From positions 1 to 5,111 of the forward strand of contig JAAZGT010000111.1 of the NCBI GenBank assembly GCA_012511095.1: a stretch of DNA of 5,111 nt. Reading direction: 5' to 3'. Below the pieces are notes generated by a model. That model was not told the DNA's origin, did no database searches, and worked only from the letters and a program-made list of their open reading frames with translations. This DNA is from Alcaligenaceae bacterium. Lineage in GTDB: Bacteria > Pseudomonadota > Gammaproteobacteria > Burkholderiales > Burkholderiaceae_B. This document shows positions 1 to 5,099 of the stretch, piece after piece. Each line of letters begins with the position of its first letter. Position 1 is the first letter of the stretch. The position numbers were made by a program, and so were the translations under genes.

Positions 1-32
1 AGTTTACATTTTGGACCAGTATAACGTGCCAT
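1..32 (-). CDS. rpsD: 30S ribosomal protein S4, N-terminal start only (partial)
   Basis: Only the first ten codons and part of the next are inside the window: MARYTGPKCK, followed by a partial codon beginning CT. Bacterial S4 typically starts MARY-x-GPK-x-KL, and rpsD follows rpsK in the alpha operon. S4 is a primary 16S rRNA-binding protein that nucleates 30S assembly, and in E. coli it represses the alpha operon. Cys9 is at the position of the first zinc ligand in zinc-binding S4 proteins, but many proteobacterial S4 proteins keep only this Cys, and the other ligand positions are off the edge. AAGGG lies 6 adenines before the ATG; a second AAGGA sits further upstream. The gene starts 20 bases after rpsK. 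Confidence 0.93.
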   Translation of the reverse strand, partial: MARYTGPKCK

Positions 33-52
33 TTTTTTCCCTTAATCCTTTA

Positions 53-448
53 TTAGATGCGACGGCGTTTTGGCGGACGGCAACCGTTGTGGGGAAGTGG
101 TGTTACGTCAGTAATACTGGTAATTTTGATACCTAAGGCGTTTAATGAACGGATAGAAGATTCACGGCCAGGGCCAGGACCTTTTACACGTACGTCTAGG
201 TTTTTAATACCATATTCTAAAGCTTCACGTCCCGCTGACTCGGCTGCAACCTGCGCTGCAAAAGGCGTCGATTTTCGTGAGCCTCTGAAGCCCGCGCCAC
301 CCGACGTCGCCCATGACAAGGTGTTACCTTGACGGTCAGTAATTGTGATGATTGTGTTGTTGAAAGTAGCCTGAATGTGTACGATACCGTCAGTAACTAC
401 TTTTCTGATTTTTTTACGCGCACGACTTGCGCTAGAAGCTTTCGCCAT
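53..448 (-). CDS. rpsK: 30S ribosomal protein S11
   Basis: S11 is part of the 30S platform, near the mRNA exit and the E site. The product is 131 residues, close to the usual 129. It has a basic N-terminus (MAKASSASRARKKIRK), the core FNNTIITITDRQGNTLSWAT at about 29-48, GSRKSTPFAAQVAAE at about 56-70, and GPGPGRESSIRSLNALGIKI at about 90-109. The C-terminal signature is ITDVTPLPHNGCRPPKRRR, ending in Ile. Asn121-Gly122 matches the site that is converted to isoaspartate in E. coli S11. The ribosome-binding sequence is weak (GGGG, 9 bases before the ATG), and the gene follows rpsM after 16 bases. It ends with a tandem TAATAA stop. Confidence 0.98.
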   Translation of the reverse strand: MAKASSASRARKKIRKVVTDGIVHIQATFNNTIITITDRQGNTLSWATSGGAGFRGSRKSTPFAAQVAAESAGREALEYGIKNLDVRVKGPGPGRESSIRSLNALGIKITSITDVTPLPHNGCRPPKRRRI

Positions 449-464
449 AATTTGCTACCCCAAA

Positions 465-830
465 TTATTTCTTCAAGGACATAGCTGCACGACGCGGACC
501 CTTACGAGTACGGGCGTTAGTGCGAGTACGCTGTCCACGAACCGGCAGACCTCTACGATGGCGCATGCCACGATAGGTGCCTAAGTCCATTAAACGTTTA
601 ATTGATAATTGTACTTCACGTCGCAAATCACCCTCGATTGTAAACTGAGCTAATTGCCCACGAATACCTTCGAGCTCTGCATCTGTTAAGTCTTTTACCT
701 TTTTGGAGTATTCGATACCAACCGCATCGCAAATTTGGCGCGAGCGGCTACGACCAATACCGTAAATAGCGGTAAGACCAATTTCTGCATGTTGATGCGG
801 CGGAATGTTAATGCCTGCAATACGGGCCAT
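465..830 (-). CDS. rpsM: 30S ribosomal protein S13
   Basis: S13 lies in the head of the 30S subunit, contacts the P-site tRNA and forms bridges to L5 and 23S rRNA. The product is 121 residues, close to the family norm of about 118. The helix-two-turn-helix core begins MARIAGINIPPHQHAEIGLT, includes the glycine-rich YGIGRSRSRQIC at about 23-34, and continues to EGDLRREVQLSIKRLMDLGT at about 66-85. The basic C-terminal motif RGMRHRRGLPVRGQRTRTNA (87-106) then RTRKGPRRA is diagnostic. The ATG has AGAGGA 6 bases upstream. In E. coli this gene opens the alpha operon behind its own promoter and an S4-binding leader; here only 31 bases separate it from rpmJ. Confidence 0.98.
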   Translation of the reverse strand: MARIAGINIPPHQHAEIGLTAIYGIGRSRSRQICDAVGIEYSKKVKDLTDAELEGIRGQLAQFTIEGDLRREVQLSIKRLMDLGTYRGMRHRRGLPVRGQRTRTNARTRKGPRRAAMSLKK

Positions 831-861
831 GACTGTTCCTCTTACTTATAACTACGCGGGA

Positions 862-975
862 TTAACCCTGACGTTGCTTGTGACGTGGATCTGTACAAAT
901 AACACGCACAACTCCATGACGTTTAATAATCTTGCAGTTGCGGCAGATCCGTTTTACCGATGCCATTACCTTCAT
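862..975 (-). CDS. rpmJ: 50S ribosomal protein L36 (zinc-ribbon form)
   Basis: This short gene encodes 37 residues: MKVMASVKRICRNCKIIKRH at 1-20, then GVVRVICTDPRHKQRQG. L36 is the smallest protein of the bacterial large subunit and helps stabilise 23S rRNA. Cys11, Cys14, Cys27 and His32 form the expected zinc-ribbon ligand set, so this is the zinc-binding type rather than the zinc-free paralogue made under zinc limitation. It is one residue shorter than the 38-residue E. coli form, in the CTDPRHKQRQG stretch, as in some betaproteobacteria. A strong AAGGAG lies 6 bases before the ATG, and the gene begins 23 bases after infA ends. A downstream in-frame ATG (Met4) is less well placed. Confidence 0.97.
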   Translation of the reverse strand: MKVMASVKRICRNCKIIKRHGVVRVICTDPRHKQRQG

Positions 976-998
976 GGTTGACTCCTTAATATACCGTC

Positions 999-1217
999 TT
1001 ATTTAGAACGGAAAACGATTCTTCCACGAGACAAATCGTAGGGCGTGAGCTCCACAGTGACTTTATCACCGGGCAGAATCCTAATATAGTGCATACGCAT
1101 TTTACCTGAAATATGACCTAATACTACGTGATCGTTCTCAAGTTTGATGCGGAATGTTGCGTTAGGGAGGTTTTCAATTACCTCACCTTGCATTTGAATG
1201 ACGTCATCTTTTGCCAT
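999..1217 (-). CDS. infA: Translation initiation factor IF-1
   Basis: IF-1 binds the 30S A site and, with IF-2 and IF-3, controls selection of the initiator tRNA. The product is 72 residues, the exact usual length, and forms a single S1-type OB fold. It matches the family throughout: MAKDDVIQMQGEVIENLPNA at the start, VLGHISGKMRMHYIRILPGD at about 32-51, and VELTPYDLSRGRIVFRSK at the end. Its position between secY and rpmJ is typical of betaproteobacteria and of Gram-positive bacteria, not of E. coli, where infA is a separate locus. The ribosome-binding sequence is weak (AGGT, 6 bases before the ATG), and the gene starts 17 bases after the secY stop. Most homologues I recall have Ala where this protein has Gly in the SRGRIVF stretch. 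Confidence 0.98.
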   Translation of the reverse strand: MAKDDVIQMQGEVIENLPNATFRIKLENDHVVLGHISGKMRMHYIRILPGDKVTVELTPYDLSRGRIVFRSK

Positions 1218-1234
1218 GCTTTTACCTAAATTTC

Positions 1235-2563
1235 TTATCTAATCATTGTCGAGCCACCAAAGCTAGACTTTTTAAGTAGTGAATCATATTGTTGTGACAT
1301 TAGGTATGTCTGTACTTGAGCCATGAAGTCCATGCTCACGACAACAATAATTAACAATGAGGTACCCCCAAAGTAGAAGGGGATATTTTGCCATTGCATA
1401 CGTAAGAACTCTGGTACTAAACACACTAAGGTGATATAGATTGCGCCAACTAAAGTTAAACGCATTAGAATCTTATCAATATACTGGCCCGTTTGACGAC
1501 CTGGTCTAATACCAGGAATAAACGCACCACTTCTCTTTAGATTGTCTGCTGTTTCGCGACTGTTAAATACTAACGCTGTATAGAAAAAGCAGAAGAAAAT
1601 GATCAACACAGTAAATACTGTTATGTATAAAGGTTGACCTGGTTGCAAAGCAGCTGATACATCACTTAACCAACGAATTTCGTTTGCCTGCGAAAAGAAG
1701 CTGGCAATTGTCGCCGGGAATAAAATAATTGATGATGCGAAAATCGCTGGAATCACACCCGCCATATTAAGTTTTAAAGGCAAGTGAGAACTCTGACCAC
1801 CATAAATCTTATTACCAACTTGGCGTTTTGCATAGTTCACTGTGATACGACGCTGACCTCTTTCCACGAAGACCACAAAGGCTGTAATCGCTACGACAAT
1901 TGCAAAAATTGCTAATGCAGCGATTGTGCTGATTTGGTTATTACTAACTAAATCAAACATATTCGATACTGCTGTAGGCAACTCAGCCACAATACCGGCG
2001 AAAATCAGGATGGAAATACCATTACCTAGACCACGCTCAGTAATTTGCTCACCCAACCACATTAAGAACACAGTACCAGTTACTAAAGATACAACCGTTG
2101 TAAATACAAACATTGCACCTGGAGTAAATACTAAGCCTTCAAAGTTTTGAATGAACGAAGCAATACCAAATGATTGGAATAATGCAAGAAGCACTGTTCC
2201 ATAGCGAGTGTATTGAGTAATCTTACGACGACCCGATTCACCCTCTTTTTTCAGGGCCTCAAGGGATGGGACTACGGCCGTCATCAATTGCATAATAATT
2301 GATGATGAAATGTACGGCATAATCCCTAGTGCAAAGACGGAAAATCGCTCTAATGCACCACCCGAGAACATGTTGAAAAAGCCTAAGATCCCATCTGCTT
2401 GGGTAGCAAACAAATCCTTCATGACGCCTGGATTAATACCAGGCACAGGAATATGTGTTCCTAAACGGAATACTACCAAAGCGGTAATCAAGAATAGAAT
2501 ACGTTTCGTTAAGTCGCCATATTTAGCGCCACTTTCTTGATTCCTTCTCTGTGCTTTAGCCAA
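1235..2563 (-). CDS. secY: Protein translocase subunit SecY
   Basis: SecY forms the protein-conducting channel of the SecYEG translocon in the inner membrane. The product is 442 residues (E. coli 443) with about ten hydrophobic segments, roughly at 21-41, 76-99, 119-140, 153-174, 183-205, 212-235, 265-290, 310-335, 368-388 and 396-416. The plug region GFFNMFSGGALERFSVFALG lies at 61-80. The motif KKEGESGRRKITQYTRYGT is at 105-123, and GEQITERGLGNGISILIFAG at 171-190. The cytosolic loop with the conserved Arg that E. coli needs for SecA-driven export reads FIPGIRPGRQT (348-358). The start codon is TTG, with AGGGG 6 bases upstream. Reading further upstream in frame reaches a stop with no better start, and the next in-frame ATG is residue 48, inside the conserved protein. 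The C-terminal tail SSFGGSTMIR is the least family-like part. Confidence 0.98.
   Translation of the reverse strand: MAKAQRRNQESGAKYGDLTKRILFLITALVVFRLGTHIPVPGINPGVMKDLFATQADGILGFFNMFSGGALERFSVFALGIMPYISSSIIMQLMTAVVPSLEALKKEGESGRRKITQYTRYGTVLLALFQSFGIASFIQNFEGLVFTPGAMFVFTTVVSLVTGTVFLMWLGEQITERGLGNGISILIFAGIVAELPTAVSNMFDLVSNNQISTIAALAIFAIVVAITAFVVFVERGQRRITVNYAKRQVGNKIYGGQSSHLPLKLNMAGVIPAIFASSIILFPATIASFFSQANEIRWLSDVSAALQPGQPLYITVFTVLIIFFCFFYTALVFNSRETADNLKRSGAFIPGIRPGRQTGQYIDKILMRLTLVGAIYITLVCLVPEFLRMQWQNIPFYFGGTSLLIIVVVSMDFMAQVQTYLMSQQYDSLLKKSSFGGSTMIR
2281..2305. repeat. 9-bp perfect inverted repeat inside secY
   Basis: The plus strand reads TCATCAATT, a 7-base spacer (GCATAAT), then AATTGATGA, its exact reverse complement. 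On the mRNA this could fold into an A+U-rich hairpin with a 9-bp stem. It lies in secY codons 87 to 95, within the second transmembrane segment. There is no U-tract beside it, so it does not look like a terminator. It may be a chance result of the codons used for the Ser-Ser-Ile-Ile and Gln-Leu-Met stretch. Confidence 0.6.
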
Positions 2564-2569
2564 CTTTAA

Positions 2570-2577
2570 CCCCTTTA
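2570..2577 (-). promoter_or_regulatory. Ribosome binding site that fixes the secY TTG start
   Basis: On the minus strand the rplO stop and the secY ribosome-binding site run together as TAAAGGGG. Six bases (TTAAAG) then separate the AGGGG from a TTG codon. This spacing is what supports TTG as the secY start, because no ATG or GTG exists in frame between here and the upstream in-frame TGA. The overlap with the rplO stop suggests that ribosomes finishing L15 help start SecY. Confidence 0.75.
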
Positions 2578-3018
2578 TTCAGCCAATGAACCGCCAGCAG
2601 CTTCAATCGCTGCTTTAGCGCCTGCTGTAGCTCTAATGCCTTTTAAGTTAACCTTACGGTTTAACTCGCCTGAGCTGATAACTTTAACGAAGCGAATACC
2701 TTGACCGATAATGCCCTCTTGCTTAAGAGTTGCTAAATCGATGTCTTCAGCTGTCATTGTCTGTAGTTCTGATAAACGAACCTCAGCATTTAAACGCTTA
2801 GTCATTGAGTTGAAACCACGCTTTGGTAAGCGACGCTGTAAAGGCATTTGACCGCCTTCGAAGCCTACTTTGTGGAAACCGCCTGAACGCGATTTCTGAC
2901 CCTTGTGACCGCGGCCACAAGTTTTACCAAAACCTGAACCAACACCACGACCTACGCGGCGGCGTGCTGTTTTACTACCTTCAGCAGGCGATAATGTATT
3001 CAGTTGTGTTACTGACAT
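2575..3018 (-). CDS. rplO: 50S ribosomal protein L15
   Basis: L15 threads a long basic extension into 23S rRNA and is a late-assembly protein of the large subunit. The product is 147 residues; the family is usually about 144. The N-terminal glycine- and arginine-rich extension (RRRVGRGVGSGFGKTCGRGH, about 19-38, then KGQKSRSGG) is diagnostic. It is followed by FEGGQMPLQRRLPKRGF at about 53-69 and a globular C-terminal domain ending in AAIEAAGGSLAE. The start ATG has AAAGGA 6 bases upstream. The N-terminus (MSVTQLNTLSPAEGSK) is a few residues longer than the E. coli form (MRLNTLSPAEGSK). The stop codon directly abuts the AGGGG of secY, and secY begins 12 bases after the stop. Confidence 0.98.
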   Translation of the reverse strand: MSVTQLNTLSPAEGSKTARRRVGRGVGSGFGKTCGRGHKGQKSRSGGFHKVGFEGGQMPLQRRLPKRGFNSMTKRLNAEVRLSELQTMTAEDIDLATLKQEGIIGQGIRFVKVISSGELNRKVNLKGIRATAGAKAAIEAAGGSLAE

Positions 3019-3036
3019 CTCTATTCCTTTAAACGA

Positions 3037-3222
3037 TTAAGCCTCAGATACAGATACTAGGTAATCCACTTTACGGATCATGCCTCGTACCTCAGGCGTA
3101 TCGACTAATACACGGCTGCTGTTAACTTTGCCAAGACCTAAACCACGAACTGTAGCGCGGTGGTCTTTTTTAGTGCCGATAACAGAGCGTACTAGAGTAA
3201 CTTTAATTTTTTTCTCTGACAT
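3037..3222 (-). CDS. rpmD: 50S ribosomal protein L30
   Basis: L30 is a small protein of the large subunit that binds 23S rRNA on the solvent side. The product is 61 residues, the normal length for the short bacterial form. The sequence follows the family pattern: strand IKVTLVRSVIG at about 6-16, then KDHRATVRGLGLGKVNSS at about 19-36, then DTPEVRGMIRKVDYLVSV at about 41-58. It begins only 3 bases after the rpsE stop, and its likely ribosome-binding sequence (GGGG, 6 bases upstream) lies in the last codon region of rpsE. Translation is therefore probably coupled to S5. L30 is dispensable or missing in some bacteria, but here it is intact and in its canonical place between rpsE and rplO. Confidence 0.97.
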   Translation of the reverse strand: MSEKKIKVTLVRSVIGTKKDHRATVRGLGLGKVNSSRVLVDTPEVRGMIRKVDYLVSVSEA

Positions 3223-3225
3223 GGC

Positions 3226-3741
3226 TTACCCCAAAATCTCTTCAACGGACTTGCCACGCTTAGCCGCCACATCTTCTGGCGTCATGCAAGACTCTAGACC
3301 GTTAAGTGTTGCACGTACTAAGTTGTACGGATTACGAGAGCCGTAACTCTTACATACGACGTCACGAACACCCATAACCTCGAAAATAGCACGCATTGGA
3401 CCGCCAGCAATAACACCAGTACCTTCAGGAGCTGGTGACATTAATACGGTTGAAGCGCCGTGCTTACCGATAACGGTGTGATGTAATGTACCATTTTTTA
3501 GAGGGATTTTAACCATACCGCGACGACCTGCTTCCATAGCTTTTTGTACAGAAACTGGTACTTCACGGGCTTTACCCTTACCCATACCAACACCACCGTC
3601 GCCATCGCCGACTACGGTTAACGCTGCAAAACTCATGGTACGACCACCTTTTACAGTTTTGCTGACGCGGTTAACCGCGATCATTTTTTCGCGTAAACCG
3701 TCATCGCGTTCGTCAGCTTGTCTACCTTGTGCTCTTGCCAT
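3226..3741 (-). CDS. rpsE: 30S ribosomal protein S5
   Basis: S5 sits at the back of the 30S subunit near the mRNA entry channel and affects decoding fidelity. The product is 171 residues, in line with the family. The N-terminal double-stranded-RNA-binding-like domain spans about residues 15-78 (LREKMIAVNRVSKTVKGGR, then the GDGDGGVGMGKGKAREVP loop). The C-terminal domain spans about 90-160 (GTGVIAGGPMRAIFEVMGV, then SRNPYNLVRATLNGL), and the end is KRGKSVEEILG. The loop around residues 26-34, where spectinomycin-resistance changes arise in other bacteria, looks unaltered. Gly50 stands where many homologues have Arg. TAAGGAG, sharing the rplR stop, lies 8 bases before the ATG. rpmD starts 3 bases after the stop. 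Confidence 0.98.
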   Translation of the reverse strand: MARAQGRQADERDDGLREKMIAVNRVSKTVKGGRTMSFAALTVVGDGDGGVGMGKGKAREVPVSVQKAMEAGRRGMVKIPLKNGTLHHTVIGKHGASTVLMSPAPEGTGVIAGGPMRAIFEVMGVRDVVCKSYGSRNPYNLVRATLNGLESCMTPEDVAAKRGKSVEEILG

Positions 3742-3749
3742 TTTGACTA

Positions 3750-3756
3750 CTCCTTA
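3750..3756 (-). promoter_or_regulatory. Stop-overlapping ribosome binding site of rpsE
   Basis: The minus strand reads TAAGGAG, combining the rplR stop codon with the rpsE Shine-Dalgarno, 8 bases before the rpsE ATG. A terminating ribosome would cover the initiation site, which fits translational coupling of L18 and S5. Confidence 0.8.
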
Positions 3757-4119
3757 GAACTTAAGACCGGCTTCGCGAGCAGCTTCTGCTAATGCTTTAA
3801 CGCGGCCATGATAACGGAAACCCGAACGGTCGAATGCAACCGTTTCGATCTGAGCGGCTTTAGCTTTTTCAGCGATGCGCTTACCAACGATGGCAGCGGC
3901 TGAAACATTGCCACTTTTAGTATTATTGCTGCTTAGCTCTTGGCGAACTTCTGGCTCAAGAGTAGAAGCAGAAGCTAATACTTTGTCGCCTTCTGGCGAA
4001 ATAATGTTTGCGTAAATGTGCGAATTACTGCGGTGTACAGCCAGACGAGCTGTTTGTAACTGAGCAATTTTGCGACGAGTCGCTGCTGCACGACGCAAAC
4101 GAGATGCTTTCTTATCCAT
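3754..4119 (-). CDS. rplR: 50S ribosomal protein L18
   Basis: L18 binds 5S rRNA together with L5 and anchors it in the central protuberance of the large subunit. The product is 121 residues, typical for bacteria. The basic, flexible N-terminus (MDKKASRLRRAAATRRKI) is the 5S rRNA-contacting tail. The conserved HIYANIISPEGDKVLASAST strand region follows at about residues 34-53, and the motif FDRSGFRYHGRVKALAEAAR lies at about 96-115. The protein ends in GLKF, as in most L18 proteins. The start has AAGGA 6 bases upstream. The stop codon is part of the Shine-Dalgarno of rpsE (TAAGGAG). A short Ser/Asn-rich loop (residues 63-66) falls in the region that normally varies among homologues. Confidence 0.98.
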   Translation of the reverse strand: MDKKASRLRRAAATRRKIAQLQTARLAVHRSNSHIYANIISPEGDKVLASASTLEPEVRQELSSNNTKSGNVSAAAIVGKRIAEKAKAAQIETVAFDRSGFRYHGRVKALAEAAREAGLKF

Positions 4120-4140
4120 GATAAATCCTTGTTTGCGCTA

Positions 4141-4680
4141 TTATTTCTTCTTAACTTCTTTAAGCTGAACGTATTCATCAGCGTAGCGTACACCCTTACC
4201 TTTGTATGGCTCAGGAGGACGATAGCCACGAATTTTGGCAGCTTGTTGACCTACTGCTTGCTTATCGTAACCCTTAAGAACGATTTCAGTTGGTGTAGGC
4301 GTTTCAGCTGTTACACCCTCTGGCAATTGATGCAATACATCATGCGAGAAGCCAAGGTCCATTTTGATAACGCTACCTTGAACTTGGGCACGGAAACCAA
4401 CACCCAATAAGGTTAAACGGCGCTCGAAACCAGTGCTAACACCAGTAACCATATTGTTAACTAGCGCACGTAAGGTACCTGACATTGCTTTAGCGAAACG
4501 AGATTCGTTAGCTACGTCAAAAGTTAATTCGTTGTCTTCTAGTTTAACTACAACCTCACCATTTAGGGCTTGATTTAGCTCACCTAAAGGACCTTTTACA
4601 TGGATATTATCATCCGTGATTTTAACCTCAACGCCGCTTGGAACTGCGACTGGGTTCTTAGCAATACGAGACATAGACAT
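4141..4680 (-). CDS. rplF: 50S ribosomal protein L6
   Basis: L6 binds 23S rRNA near the sarcin-ricin loop and the factor-binding site of the 50S subunit. The product is 179 residues, close to the family norm of about 177, and is made of two similar alpha/beta domains. The C-terminal domain holds the family motif RPPEPYKGKGVRYADE at about residues 154-169, and the protein ends in a basic tail (EVKKK). The N-terminus reads MSMSRIAKNP. Most L6 proteins begin at the second Met (MSR...), but AAGGAG lies 8 bases before the first ATG and 14 before the second, so the first is preferred. The Shine-Dalgarno overlaps the rpsH stop codon (TAAGGAG), suggesting coupling. rplR follows after 21 bases. Confidence 0.98.
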   Translation of the reverse strand: MSMSRIAKNPVAVPSGVEVKITDDNIHVKGPLGELNQALNGEVVVKLEDNELTFDVANESRFAKAMSGTLRALVNNMVTGVSTGFERRLTLLGVGFRAQVQGSVIKMDLGFSHDVLHQLPEGVTAETPTPTEIVLKGYDKQAVGQQAAKIRGYRPPEPYKGKGVRYADEYVQLKEVKKK

Positions 4681-4688
4681 AATATATA

Positions 4689-4695
4689 CTCCTTA
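4689..4695 (-). promoter_or_regulatory. Stop-overlapping ribosome binding site of rplF
   Basis: The minus strand reads TAAGGAG: TAA is the stop of rpsH, and AAGGAG is a near-perfect Shine-Dalgarno for rplF. Eight bases separate it from the first ATG and fourteen from the second, so it decides in favour of the longer MSMSR start of L6. The same TAAGGAG arrangement recurs at the rplR/rpsE junction. Confidence 0.8.
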
Positions 4696-5088
4696 TGCTA
4701 CGTAGCAAAGAACTTCGCCACCAACGTTTTCTGAACGTGCTTTACGATCAGTCATAACGCCGCGCGGGGTTGAAACAATGGTCACACCTAAACCGTTCAT
4801 TACTTGAGGGATATCATTGCTAGCCTTGTAAACACGAAGACCAGGACGAGATACGCGCTCAATACGCTCGATTACAGGACGACCTGCGTAATATCTCAAG
4901 GCAATCTCAAGCTCAGGTTTAGCTTTTTCGCCTTTTACTTCAAAACTTTCGATATAACCTTCGTCTCTAAGCACGGTAGCGATAGCTACTTTTAGCTTTG
5001 AGGAAGGCATAGAAACCGATACTTTCTCGACCATCTGCGCATTGCGGATGCGAGTTAACATGTCGGCGATTGGATCGCTCATGCTCAT
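4693..5088 (-). CDS. rpsH: 30S ribosomal protein S8
   Basis: S8 is a primary 16S rRNA-binding protein that organises the central domain (platform) of the 30S subunit; in E. coli it is also the translational repressor of the spc operon. The product is 131 residues, the normal family length. It opens with MSMSDPIADMLTRIRNAQ, the usual N-terminal domain start, and carries the conserved C-terminal RNA-binding motif STPRGVMTD at about residues 106-114, ending GGEVLCYVA. An AGGGAG Shine-Dalgarno lies 7 bases before the first ATG; a second in-frame ATG two codons later is less well spaced. In E. coli the S8 repressor site lies near the start of rplE, which would be outside this window, so autoregulation cannot be assessed. 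The next gene, rplF, follows after 12 bases. Confidence 0.98.
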   Translation of the reverse strand: MSMSDPIADMLTRIRNAQMVEKVSVSMPSSKLKVAIATVLRDEGYIESFEVKGEKAKPELEIALRYYAGRPVIERIERVSRPGLRVYKASNDIPQVMNGLGVTIVSTPRGVMTDRKARSENVGGEVLCYVA

Positions 5089-5099
5089 AATTCTTCTCC

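Noticed and set aside
57..332. Plus-strand open frame of 91 codons opposite rpsK
   Set aside because: It is antisense to the highly conserved S11 gene, and its residue pattern is a shadow of that gene. Other plus-strand frames opposite rpsM, secY, rplO, rpmD and rpsH were rejected for the same reason.
845..850. Possible -10 element (TATAAG, minus strand) for a separate alpha-operon promoter before rpsM
   Set aside because: No good -35 element is found at 16-18 bases, and the implied transcript would begin within or next to the rpsM Shine-Dalgarno, leaving too short a leader.
858..868. Small inverted repeat GGG-TTAAT-CCC at the end of rpmJ, considered as a terminator
   Set aside because: The stem is only 3 bp, there is no U-tract, and rpsM follows within 31 bases.
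3975..4229. Minus-strand open frame of 84 codons spanning the rplF/rplR junction
   Set aside because: It is out of frame with two clear ribosomal-protein genes and overlaps both, and the product resembles nothing I know.
4129..4410. Plus-strand open frame of 93 codons opposite rplF
   Set aside because: It lies wholly antisense to rplF and the rplR/rplF junction, has no family resemblance that I recognise, and is explained by the base composition of the real gene on the other strand.
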